A program made the position numbers and the translations under genes. Under the pieces are notes generated by a model that searched no databases, was not told the DNA's origin, and worked only from the letters and a program-made list of their open reading frames with translations. Below are positions 14,002-21,561 of a DNA stretch of 40,058 nt, piece by piece. This DNA is from Actinomycetales bacterium (lineage in GTDB: Bacteria; Actinomycetota; Actinomycetes; S36-B12; UBA5976): the NCBI GenBank assembly GCA_018969715.1, contig JAGWXT010000018.1, positions 1 to 40,058 of the forward strand, in the 5' to 3' direction. The stretch's first letter is position 1; the number at the start of each line of letters is the position of its first letter.

Positions 14002-16419
14002 ATGCTGATCTTCTTCACCAGCGTCAACAACGCCTACCTCAGCAAGATCAGTGTGCTCGGCGAGAGCCTGGGGCGACACCATCCGGACGCTCACCGCGTC
14101 CTCGCACTGCTCGATGAGCCGCCGGCCGGCATCACCCCGGCGGATGTGAACTTCGACGAGTTCTTCCTGCCTCACCAATTGGGCATGCCCGAACTTGAGC
14201 GCTGGCTGTTCGGGCTCACCGTGGTCGAGGCGTGCACCGCCCAGAAGGGCATCGTCATGACCGACCTGCTCAACCGACCCGGGTGCGAGGGCGTGGTCTT
14301 CCTCGATCCCGATATCGAGGTCTTCAGCAGGCTGGTCGAGGTGGAGCAGGGCCTCACGGAGAACTCGGTCCTGCTCACCCCGCACCTAACCCACCCGGAG
14401 ACCACCGCGCTGGCCATCGAGGACAATGAGATTGCCGCACTCACCTATGGGGTGTTCAACATCGGCTTCCTCGCACTGGCACCAACTGACATGGGACGGG
14501 CCTTCACCGACTGGTGGCGCGAGCGCCTGCTCACCTACTGCGTTGCCGACGTCGAACGGGGGCTCTTCACCGACCAGCGCTGGGTCAACCTCGCACCCGG
14601 CCTGTTCGACGAGGTGGCTGTCCTTCGCCACGACGGCTACAACGTCGCCACGTGGAATGTCAGTCAACGGCAGCTGCACAAGCGGGGTCGGGACTACACC
14701 GTCAATGGCGTGCCCCTGCGCTTCGTCCACTTCTCGGGCTTGGATTCCGGATCGCATGCGCGCATGCTCGACCGGTACGCCGGCAGGGGTTCGGTGCTGT
14801 CCGCACTCAGCGCCTCGTATCAGCGGCAGGTGGCCGCCCATGCGGCGCGGATCGGCCCGGTGGGGCCATGGCGATACGGGGTGCTGCGGGACGGCACACG
14901 CGTCGAGCCGGAGTGGCGCACCCGCTTCCGGCTTGATCCGGTGCTGCGTGCCCGACCCGGCTCGCCCTTCCAGTGGAGCTCCTACGACTTCGGGGCGCGG
15001 CCAGCCCGCCAGTCAACCGCCCTGCAGCGGCTGGCCCTCGATGAGCTGACCTTCCCGCTCGCCGATGGCCTGGCACTCGAACCCATTGATCACGCAGCCA
15101 TCGCCAATGAACCAGGCAACCCACTCATCGCTCACCTGCGTCGGCGAGCCGATGCCCTCCGCTACGACGGCGCAGTCGCCCTGCGCACTGGCACCCAGGG
15201 GCCGGTGGGTAACTTCACCTTGGCCGGACTGCTGGACCCTGCCCGCCCCACGGTGCTGATGTTCACCCACGGCGGCGGCGGTGGTGTTGACGTCCACCGC
15301 GATGGCATCGTCGGCACGGTCCGCGACCGAGTCAATGTCGTCACCGTCAGCCCGGTCTTCGGCACCCTCCATCTGCGCGCGCCGCGCCAGGTTCGCGTGG
15401 CGGTGGCCAGCGCGGATTTCGACAACGATCAGCGCTTCCTGCTCACCGACCTCACCGATGCCGACGCCCTGATCGCCCAGATTCCCCATGACCGCATCCA
15501 CGTCCACCATCCACTGGGTATGGAGGCGATCGTCAAGCGCACCTGCGCCCAGACCGGCGTCCCCTACGACGTGACCGTGCAGGATCACTTCCTGCTGTCC
15601 TGGAACTGGAACCAGGCTGGTCGCGATCCGGATGAGGATCTTGCCGCAGGGGAGTCCCCGGACCTGCCACCCGACCTGCATCCAATCGAGCGCAGCCTGC
15701 GTCAGGCCTGGGGGACGAAGGCGGAGTGGCTGGCCCTCCTGCACGGCGCCGATCGCATCGACGTGCCCTCGCACTTCCTGCACAGCCGCCTGACCGGCAC
15801 CTATCCCGAGCTGCCGGCCGCGATCGCCTTTCCACCTGAGCACCCCGCACCGGAGTCACTGAGCGTGCTGCGGCCGTACACCGGGCCGATTCACCCGCTG
15901 CGCATCGCGGTGCTCGGCCCCTATGGCACCCACAAGGGGGCAGAGCAGGTGGCGGCGCTCGTCGCCCAGCTGGCGGTGAGCCCGGCCGACACTGAACTGC
16001 ACGTCATCAGCGCCATGGGAGTTGGGGCACCCAATCGCCGGGGGGTGACGTTCCACGGCGCCTATCGACGCCGGGAGATTCTTTCCACCCTGGGCACGAT
16101 CGACCCCCATCTCATCTGGCTGCCGAGCGTCTCACAGGAGTCCTATGGACTTGTGCTCAGTGAGGCGCTGCTCACGGGTCGACCGATTCTCGCCAACGCC
16201 GTCGGGGCATACACCGAGCGATGCGCACCGCATCCGTTCGCAGAGGTGATGCCGCTCGGGGAGGAGCTCTCGGCGATCCTGCAGCGGATTGAGGCCCTCG
16301 TGGCGCGCTTCGCCGCCGAGGTCACCGAGCCCGCAGTAGCTGCCCTGCCGCTGGCGCCGTGGCAGGTCGCCGCGCGGCGGTACTACCCGCAGGAGTATCT
16401 GGCCTGGCTTTCGACCTGA
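14002..16419 (+). CDS. Two-domain glycosyltransferase (GT-A-like plus GT4-like)
   Basis: 805 residues. The first 270 resemble a nucleotide-sugar transferase of GT-A fold: FFTSVNNAYLSKISVLGESL, then EGVVFLDPDIEVFSRL, where D102-P-D104 is the DxD metal/nucleotide motif, and GVFNIGFLAL plus FTDQRWVNLAPGLF as seen in GT8-like proteins. From about residue 390 a second unit appears: VLMFTHGGGGGVDVH, HVHHPLGM, VTVQDHFLLSWNW, then a Rossmann half with GPYGTHKGAEQVAALV and SQESYGLVLSEAL, whose E713-x7-E721 is the GT4 donor motif. Two transfers by one polypeptide are therefore plausible. It lies 16 bp behind the repeat-bearing membrane protein, so both probably build one surface glycan. ATG start; no strong ribosome site, so re-initiation may help. 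Confidence 0.88.
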   Translation: MLIFFTSVNNAYLSKISVLGESLGRHHPDAHRVLALLDEPPAGITPADVNFDEFFLPHQLGMPELERWLFGLTVVEACTAQKGIVMTDLLNRPGCEGVVFLDPDIEVFSRLVEVEQGLTENSVLLTPHLTHPETTALAIEDNEIAALTYGVFNIGFLALAPTDMGRAFTDWWRERLLTYCVADVERGLFTDQRWVNLAPGLFDEVAVLRHDGYNVATWNVSQRQLHKRGRDYTVNGVPLRFVHFSGLDSGSHARMLDRYAGRGSVLSALSASYQRQVAAHAARIGPVGPWRYGVLRDGTRVEPEWRTRFRLDPVLRARPGSPFQWSSYDFGARPARQSTALQRLALDELTFPLADGLALEPIDHAAIANEPGNPLIAHLRRRADALRYDGAVALRTGTQGPVGNFTLAGLLDPARPTVLMFTHGGGGGVDVHRDGIVGTVRDRVNVVTVSPVFGTLHLRAPRQVRVAVASADFDNDQRFLLTDLTDADALIAQIPHDRIHVHHPLGMEAIVKRTCAQTGVPYDVTVQDHFLLSWNWNQAGRDPDEDLAAGESPDLPPDLHPIERSLRQAWGTKAEWLALLHGADRIDVPSHFLHSRLTGTYPELPAAIAFPPEHPAPESLSVLRPYTGPIHPLRIAVLGPYGTHKGAEQVAALVAQLAVSPADTELHVISAMGVGAPNRRGVTFHGAYRRREILSTLGTIDPHLIWLPSVSQESYGLVLSEALLTGRPILANAVGAYTERCAPHPFAEVMPLGEELSAILQRIEALVARFAAEVTEPAVAALPLAPWQVAARRYYPQEYLAWLST

Positions 16420-16427
16420 TCCTCGCC

Positions 16428-16517
16428 CGCGGCAGCATCAATTGCCCGCGGCGCCCTCCGGTCGCGCGGCAGCATCAATTGCCCGCGGCGCCCTCCGGTC
16501 GCGCGGCAGCATCGATT
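16428..16517. repeat. 37-bp tandem repeat, 2.4 copies, at a convergent gene end
   Basis: Units begin at 16428, 16465 and 16502 (last partial). Each has CCGCGGCA...TGCCCGCGG arms that can fold into a hairpin on either strand. The repeat includes the last codons and TGA of the MFS gene and fills the gap to the glycosyltransferase gene, so it may act as a bidirectional terminator. The unit spacing is seen directly; the role is inferred. Confidence 0.8.
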
Positions 16518-17704
16518 CGGTACACCCACACCGTTGCCGCCAGCCCGACGATGATCAGCAGGACGGCAATGATGAGGAAGACCACCGACACACCCATGGT
16601 GAGGGTGGCCACCCCAGTAACCAGATAGCCGATCGGTGGGGCGGCGCTGAACAGGGCGGTCTGCAGCCCGAAGGCGCGGCCCTGCATCCCAGCCGGAATC
16701 CGCGTCTGCACGAGGGTATTGAGCAGCGGATTCACCGGACCCCACAGCAGCCCCAGCAGGAGACCCAGTGCGATGAAGGGCACCGCCGGTGGCAGCGCGG
16801 CCATCGGCAGCAGGACAACCCCTGAGCCAACTGCGCAGACGCTGAACAGAATCCGGGTCGACACGCGCGCTGACAGCCAGGGGTACGCAAGTGCCCCGAC
16901 CACGCCGCCGACGGCGGCCGCAGCGAGGATCAGTCCGAGGGTTGCCGGCTCGGATCGCGACTCAAACCATGTCGGCAGGAGCACACCCTCAATCGGCAGG
17001 TACACCCCCGCCAGGACGACGATCGCGAGGGTGATGACGCGCAACAGGGGGTCTCGCCACAGGGCGCGCAGGCCATCACGGGTCTCGGCAAGCAGACCCA
17101 ACCCTCGCTCGTCCGCGCTCATCAGCGTCGATGTGACCCGCAGGGTCGCCATGGCGGCACCGGCCAGTGCGAACATTGCCCCCGCCGCAATGAACCCGGC
17201 ACTCGTTCCGACCAGCGCGATCAGCCCACCGGCCAGTGCCGGTCCGATCACCCACGCAGCTCCGAAGACCGCCTCATGGACGGAATTCAGCTGCGCAAGG
17301 CTCACGCGCGAACGGTGAGCCACCGGGGGGATGAGCGCCTTGCGCGCCGCGTAGCCGACCGGGTCGAATGCCGCCCCGAGTGTCGCGAGGGCGATCAACA
17401 TGGGCAGGGTGAGCAGGTCCACCGCCGCGACGATGGGGAAGAGGATCACCGACAGGGCTGAGAGCGCATCGCTGATGATGGCGACCACGCGCGCACCTAT
17501 CCGGTCCACCAGAGTGCCGGCCAGCGGAATGAGCACCACTCCCGGCAAGGCGGCAATGGCAACAACGACCCCGGCATCCAGTGAGCTGCCGCCCTTCGCC
17601 AGCACCAGCCAGGGAATGAGCAGCAGCACCATCGCATTGCTCAGGGCGGACACCAGGTTCGATGCCTCAAGCGAGGCCAGCGCCCGCCAGCGGGCGATGC
17701 TCAT
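16475..17704 (-). CDS. MFS transporter (macrolide-efflux-like)
   Basis: About 409 residues with 12 predicted spans. LVDRIGARVVAIISDALSAL is the loop 2-3 motif of MFS exporters (GxLvDRiGrr), and WGPVNPLLNTLVQTRIPAGM plus RGRAFG-like QGRAFGLQTALF matches the MFS_3/MefA type of drug or macrolide exporters. Substrate unknown. Start: ATG at 17704 (MSIARWRALASL); GTG at 17710 is in frame two codons earlier. A 29-bp duplication has copied the start region just upstream, making a 10-codon reading frame whose TGA overlaps the ATG at 17704. The 3' end lies in the 37-bp tandem repeat. Confidence 0.9.
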   Translation of the reverse strand: MSIARWRALASLEASNLVSALSNAMVLLLIPWLVLAKGGSSLDAGVVVAIAALPGVVLIPLAGTLVDRIGARVVAIISDALSALSVILFPIVAAVDLLTLPMLIALATLGAAFDPVGYAARKALIPPVAHRSRVSLAQLNSVHEAVFGAAWVIGPALAGGLIALVGTSAGFIAAGAMFALAGAAMATLRVTSTLMSADERGLGLLAETRDGLRALWRDPLLRVITLAIVVLAGVYLPIEGVLLPTWFESRSEPATLGLILAAAAVGGVVGALAYPWLSARVSTRILFSVCAVGSGVVLLPMAALPPAVPFIALGLLLGLLWGPVNPLLNTLVQTRIPAGMQGRAFGLQTALFSAAPPIGYLVTGVATLTMGVSVVFLIIAVLLIIVGLAATVWVYRIDAAARPEGAAGN

Positions 17705-17740
17705 CGGCACCCCCGCCAGCGGGCGATACTCATCGGCGCC
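17683..17740. repeat. 29-bp tandem duplication over the MFS start region
   Basis: Copies 17683-17711 and 17712-17740 differ at two bases. The unit carries the start codon and the MSIARWR codons; because 29 is not a multiple of 3 the outer copy is out of frame with the gene. Confidence 0.85.
17701..17733 (-). CDS. Ten-codon upstream ORF overlapping the MFS start
   Basis: ATG at 17733 reads MSIARWRGCR and stops at TGA (17703-17701), which overlaps the MFS ATG (17704-17702) as ATGA. An AGGCGGGGG stretch lies upstream of the uORF ATG. It is a product of the 29-bp duplication and could couple or reduce MFS translation. Whether it is translated is unknown. Confidence 0.4.
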   Translation of the reverse strand: MSIARWRGCR

Positions 17741-17761
17741 CCCGCCTCTGCGGTGCTGTAT

Positions 17762-18622
17762 TCAGGGGGCAACCGGCCGCCGTCGGAGGCGGATGCGATG
17801 AGCGATGAGCAATCCGGCCGCCACTGCGGCCGCTCCGATGAGCGCCCCACCGACCAGCCAAATGCCACCCCTGTCCCAGCCACTGCCGGCCTCGCGCCAG
17901 GTGAGCAGGATCGAGATGGTGGCCAGTGAGGTCTGGTCGTTGAGGTAGGCCGACTGAGCAGTCAGGGAGTCAAGTTCCGCCTGCCGCTCGGCGAGGGCCG
18001 TCTCGGCCGCGATCAAGTCAGCGGTCGAGTCGGCATCGTTGATGAGCACCCGCAACCGGGCAATCGCGTCAGTAAGGGTGCGGATGCGGGCGGCGGTATC
18101 GACCACCTGCAGCGTCACATCAGTACGGGTGACGGTGCGGCTGGTCACCGCGCCGAGGGTGCCCAGCTGATCAATCGCGTCATCGAATGCGCCCGCCGGT
18201 ACCCGCACCCGCAGGCTGACGGTGCGCTCCTGCGGTTCCGTCGGATCGGGCAGCTCATCGGACTCTTCGTCGACACGTCCGTCGAGATCGGCGACAATCG
18301 TGCGCGCCTGCGCGGCGGCGGCTGCAACGTCCGCAGTAGCCAGTGCGAGGTAGCCCGTGACGATGATGCTCGGCTGCACGGCATCGGCAGCCGGCGCACC
18401 CGGCTCAGCCACGCTGGCCTCCGACATCGCGCTCAGGCCCGCGGAATCCGACATCGCGCGCTCCGCGCTCGCGGCGCACCCCGCGAGGACCCCGCACAGG
18501 ACCGCGACAATGCCGATCAAGCGCAGCCGCAGCCCGCTGCGGTTGTCGAGTTGCGTTGCGGACTGGTTGTGACGGACCTGCTGGCGCAGGGACGCGGGCA
18601 GGCGGGGAAACGCGGCATGCAC
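17762..18622 (-). CDS. DUF4349 lipoprotein with C-terminal membrane span
   Basis: 286 residues. The lipobox GVLAGC ends at Cys49, behind a hydrophobic stretch; a 33-residue polar N-terminus precedes it. PSIIVTGYLALATADVAAAA, RVRVPAGAFDDAIDQLGTLG, TSRTVTRTDVTLQVVDTAAR and a long coiled coil (about residues 185-230, DAIARLRVLI to AQSAYLNDQTSLATISI) are typical of DUF4349; a C-terminal span (GGIWLVGGALIGAAAVAAGL) with a basic end completes the plan. Function of the family is not known. Start GTG at 18622 is supported by TACCCT exactly 6 nt upstream. The MFS gene follows on the same strand. Confidence 0.85.
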   Translation of the reverse strand: MHAAFPRLPASLRQQVRHNQSATQLDNRSGLRLRLIGIVAVLCGVLAGCAASAERAMSDSAGLSAMSEASVAEPGAPAADAVQPSIIVTGYLALATADVAAAAAQARTIVADLDGRVDEESDELPDPTEPQERTVSLRVRVPAGAFDDAIDQLGTLGAVTSRTVTRTDVTLQVVDTAARIRTLTDAIARLRVLINDADSTADLIAAETALAERQAELDSLTAQSAYLNDQTSLATISILLTWREAGSGWDRGGIWLVGGALIGAAAVAAGLLIAHRIRLRRRPVAP

Positions 18623-18628
18623 CCGGTC

Positions 18629-18634
18629 AGGGTA
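18629..18634 (-). promoter_or_regulatory. -10 element TACCCT before the DUF4349 gene
   Basis: TANNNT with exactly 6 nt to the GTG at 18622, in leaderless geometry; it decides the start of a gene whose N-terminus is otherwise oddly long. Confidence 0.55.
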
Positions 18635-18672
18635 CGCCGCCCATTCCGCAGGAACCGAACGCCGGGTGCGTA

Positions 18673-19140
18673 TCAGCGTCGCTGGCGCACGCCCGGCTGC
18701 TGCAGGATTGCGGCAACCGGCTCCGGGAACGTGCCCGTCAGCACATCGGCGAGGGTGAGCCCCTCCAGCACCTGCCGCATTGCTCCGCGCAGCGCGACCC
18801 AGACCTCGGGCAGTGCCGCCGCGGCCCCCGGGTAGGTCACGTCCTCAGGGCGCTGACCACGCACTCCCGCCAGTGGCCCTTCGAGGGCGCGCACGATGTC
18901 GGCGAGCGTCACCTGTTCGGGCGCACCTGCGAGGCGGTAGCCGCCGGCGGCTCCCCGCTGACTGCTGACAAGCCCGCGCTGGCGCAGGTGACCAAGGATG
19001 CTCTCAAGGAAGGTGAGGGGGATTCCCTGAGCGCCGGCAATGTGGTCGGCCTTCATCCAGAGGTCCGGGTCCTGCTCCCAGTGCCGCGCAAGTTCCAGCA
19101 GCGCTCGCACCCCGTACTCAAGACGGGCGGAGATCTCCAC
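18673..19140 (-). CDS. Rrf2 family transcriptional regulator (no cysteines)
   Basis: 155 residues from GTG at 19140. The start VEISARLEYGVRALLELA, the winged-helix portion HIAGAQGIPLTFLESILGHL then QRGLVSSQRGAAGGYRLA, and VTLADIVRALEGPLA match Rrf2 proteins. IscR/NsrR-type members bind Fe-S clusters through three Cys; none is present here, so it is more like CymR-type members or uses another signal. CACAAT lies exactly 6 nt before the start. Divergent, at about 240 bp, is the micro-ORF/FAD-protein pair, the likeliest target besides itself. Earlier in-frame starts lack homology and have unsuitable composition. Confidence 0.88.
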   Translation of the reverse strand: MEISARLEYGVRALLELARHWEQDPDLWMKADHIAGAQGIPLTFLESILGHLRQRGLVSSQRGAAGGYRLAGAPEQVTLADIVRALEGPLAGVRGQRPEDVTYPGAAAALPEVWVALRGAMRQVLEGLTLADVLTGTFPEPVAAILQQPGVRQRR

Positions 19141-19267
19141 GGCGCCATTGTGGCCGGGCCGGGCAGATGGCGCATTCGGCTGGCCTCGGCGCCGGCGGTG
19201 CGGCGGTGCGGTGGGCCGACACGCCCACGCACCCTCTACCCCTGGCCGCATCGCCCGCCAGCGTGTC

Positions 19268-19316
19268 CTGTAGCATTTGTAGAGTATTTCCATCGACATA
19301 CCATTAGTTGTCACTT
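19268..19316. promoter_or_regulatory. AT-rich divergent promoter/operator region
   Basis: An AT-rich island in GC-rich surroundings between the Rrf2 gene and the micro-ORF. On the plus strand TTGTAG (19277-19282), 16 nt, then TACCAT (19299-19304) could be a promoter giving a 5' leader of about 70 nt. On the minus strand TACTCT (19281-19286) is a possible -10. It is the natural place for the Rrf2 operator, though no clear palindrome was found. Confidence 0.45.
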
Positions 19317-19383
19317 TTGCCGGGAATTCGCGGTCCGCCGGATCTCACCGTCCACATGTCCCTGACAGTGAAGGAGCCCCATC

Positions 19384-19488
19384 GTGCCGGGCGCTATCGG
19401 TCTCGTTGCAACCGTGGGGATCTTCATCGAGCGGCTGGTGTTCTATCCACTGCGTCAACGAACTCTGTCAACAAGGGGGCTGCTGTGA
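19384..19488 (+). CDS. 34-residue hydrophobic micropeptide coupled to the FAD protein
   Basis: GTG at 19384 is preceded by a near-perfect ribosome site AAGGAG (19371-19376) with 7 nt spacing. The product starts MPGAIGLVATVGIFIERLVF, a short hydrophobic segment, and ends with a basic tail (PLRQRTLSTRGLL). Its TGA overlaps the GTG of the FAD protein in GTGA, the arrangement of translational coupling. Homologues are not known to me. It could be a small membrane-associated subunit or only a leader that delivers ribosomes. An ATG at 19356 would instead extend the FAD protein in another frame, but without a ribosome site. Confidence 0.5.
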   Translation: MPGAIGLVATVGIFIERLVFYPLRQRTLSTRGLL

Positions 19489-20882
19489 CATCCGTCGGAA
19501 CGACCACGCCCAGTAACCCCCCGCGGCTGCTCATCGTGGGGGGAGGGGCAGCGGGCTGCCTCGTTGCCATCCAGGTGCTGCGCCGAGCGCGCGGGCCCCT
19601 GCTCATCGAGGTGGCTGAGCCGCGGCCCCGGCTTGCCGAGGGGGTGGCGTACGCCACCGGTGACCCAGCACACGTCCTGAATGTCCCGGCAGGGCGAATG
19701 TCGGCTCTGCCCGAGCAGCCCGATGACTTCCGAAGGTGGGCCGGCTCGGATGCCAGCGCGTTCCTGCCCCGCGGTCGCTACGCACAGTACCTGCGCGACG
19801 TCCTCGCGCAGGCAATCGCGGACGCTCCCCCGCAGGTGACTTTCCGACACCGACAGGACCGTGTACTCAGCCTGCGCGCGCGCACCGGGGGTGGCTTCAC
19901 TGCTGTCCTGCCCCATCGCTTCCGGCGCGATGTGGATGTCGTGATCCTGGCCACCGGCTATGACGGTCCGGGCAGTCCCGGTGACGCGGTTGACGATGCT
20001 CGTTCCCGACCCGACTGCGGGGACCTCATCGTTGACGACGTCTGGGCCGCCCGTGACACCTCAGCACGGGCACCGAGCACCACATCGCAGGCATCGCCCG
20101 AGGGGCCGCGGGAACTCATCGCCATCGGGACCGGATTGACCTTCGTCGACCAGGCAGCAACCCACCTGGGACGCGCGCCGGAGAACACGATCATCGGGAT
20201 CTCGCGCCACGGCTGGCTGCCCCATGCACACCGCGGCCACCACGGCGAGCCGCCACCCTTCACCGCAACCTCCGACACCGAGGTCGGAGACATGGTCACC
20301 TTCCTGCGCGGACTCGGCGACAAGTGGCAGGACGGTGTCGATGCGCTGCGGCCGCACATTCAAACCATCTGGCGGCAGTCCACTGATGAGCAGCGCCAAC
20401 GATTCCTCACCGAGAACGGGGCATGGTGGTCAGTGCACCGACACCGAATGGCACCGGAGGTCGCGGAGCGATTACGCAGCTGGCAGTCCGAGGGGCGCCT
20501 GCAGATCGTTCGCGGTGCGGTCAGTGAGGTGTCTCGGTCCGGCAGTCGAGTGGTGGTCACGACAACGGGTGGCCAGGTCATCAGCGGGGATGCGCTGCTG
20601 AACTGCACCGGCCGGGATGGCCGGCCGCGCCGAGGTCTTGCGGCAGAGCTGCTCACCCGCGGCCTTGCCACATCGGGGCCGATGGGCTGGGGACTGGGCG
20701 TCGATCTGCCGAGCCTGCGGGTGCGTCGCAGCGCCACCGAGGCGCACACCTCGCTGTACGCCATCGGTCCGCTGGTGTTGGGTGAGCTGTTCGAGACGAC
20801 CGCGATTCCGGAGATCCGCGCCCAGGCTGCCCTCATCGCCGAGGCTGTCTGCTCGGCGCTGTCGCCGGTTACGCCCGCTTAA
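19485..20882 (+). CDS. FAD/NAD(P)-binding protein (NAD_binding_9, HpyO-like)
   Basis: 465 residues from GTG at 19485, with AAGGGGG 5 nt upstream. The N-terminal dinucleotide fold is LLIVGGGAAGCLVAIQVLRR, followed by IEVAEPRPRLAEGVAYATGD and HVLNVPAGRMSALPEQPDDF, diagnostic of the NAD_binding_9 / FAD-NAD(P) family; VVILATGYDG and IAIGTGLTFVDQA give the second nucleotide site, LLNCTGRDG the C-terminal FAD contact. Members oxidise or hydroxylate small molecules or act as putative reductases; substrate unknown. It is divergent from an Rrf2 regulator and translationally coupled to a micro-ORF. Its TAA overlaps the TAA of the convergent gene by 4 bp. Confidence 0.85.
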   Translation: MTSVGTTTPSNPPRLLIVGGGAAGCLVAIQVLRRARGPLLIEVAEPRPRLAEGVAYATGDPAHVLNVPAGRMSALPEQPDDFRRWAGSDASAFLPRGRYAQYLRDVLAQAIADAPPQVTFRHRQDRVLSLRARTGGGFTAVLPHRFRRDVDVVILATGYDGPGSPGDAVDDARSRPDCGDLIVDDVWAARDTSARAPSTTSQASPEGPRELIAIGTGLTFVDQAATHLGRAPENTIIGISRHGWLPHAHRGHHGEPPPFTATSDTEVGDMVTFLRGLGDKWQDGVDALRPHIQTIWRQSTDEQRQRFLTENGAWWSVHRHRMAPEVAERLRSWQSEGRLQIVRGAVSEVSRSGSRVVVTTTGGQVISGDALLNCTGRDGRPRRGLAAELLTRGLATSGPMGWGLGVDLPSLRVRRSATEAHTSLYAIGPLVLGELFETTAIPEIRAQAALIAEAVCSALSPVTPA

Positions 20883-21490
20883 GCCGGGACCGGCGTCGAC
20901 GACACGGCGAGCGGGCCTGCACCATCGATGACCAGGCGATCATCCTCCCGGACCAACCAGTAGAGGAGGGCATCCCCGGGGTCATAGGTGACCGCCATCA
21001 GCACCACCCCATCGGCGAGGACCATGCAGTCACCGAAGTCCGTTTGGGGCTGCGCGAGCAGGTAGGGGTAATCGGCGCTGATGATGGCCATGAAAGTCGC
21101 CAACGGCACCCGCTCCTGGTAGGCACGGCTCGCCTGCGCCCGGGCGCCGGCGAAGTCACCGCGACCGAGGGCCTCAGTCTGGGCGCCGATGACCTCGCGG
21201 ACCTCAGCTTGGACCACCGGACGACACGGTGACGCCGACGGGACCGGCGAACCCGACGGGACCGGTGACCCGGACGGGACCGGTGACCCCGACGGGACCG
21301 GCGAACCCGCCGGCTCGGCCGCCGTCGGCAGCACGCCTCCCCCGCACCCAGTACTCATCCCGGCAAGACTGATCCCCGCAAGGAGGAGTGCACCCGCCTT
21401 CAGTGCACGGCGATTGGGCGCAGGGATGCGTGACGTAGGACGCCCCGAGATGATCGCGCCGGCGGGCCGGCTGCGCCGCCATGACCGCAT
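20879..21490 (-). CDS. DUF4864-like lipoprotein with SPVPSG repeats
   Basis: About 203 residues from ATG at 21490, chosen because GGGAGG lies 8 nt upstream; an earlier TTG at 21565 would overlap the FUSC stop. The hydrophobic stretch LKAGALLLAGISLAGMSTGC ends in a weak lipobox Cys. Then comes a linker with four GSPVPS units (18-bp DNA repeat), and a domain VVQAEVREVIGAQTEALGRG then FAGARAQASRAYQ, TFMAIISADYPYLL, which fits DUF4864 (NTF2-like fold). Family function is unknown. It is the last gene of a tight minus-strand operon whose first gene encodes a similar domain. Confidence 0.75.
   Translation of the reverse strand: MRSWRRSRPAGAIISGRPTSRIPAPNRRALKAGALLLAGISLAGMSTGCGGGVLPTAAEPAGSPVPSGSPVPSGSPVPSGSPVPSASPCRPVVQAEVREVIGAQTEALGRGDFAGARAQASRAYQERVPLATFMAIISADYPYLLAQPQTDFGDCMVLADGVVLMAVTYDPGDALLYWLVREDDRLVIDGAGPLAVSSTPVPA
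21236..21307 (-). repeat. 18-bp tandem repeat, four copies, in the lipoprotein linker
   Basis: Four in-frame 18-bp units coding GSPVPS, in the linker between lipobox and folded domain. Confidence 0.9.
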
Positions 21491-21561
21491 GACGCGAGCC
21501 TCCCACAGCAGCGGCCGCATCGCACTCCGTCCCGCGACACCGGTGGGCTGCCGTCGTGCGG

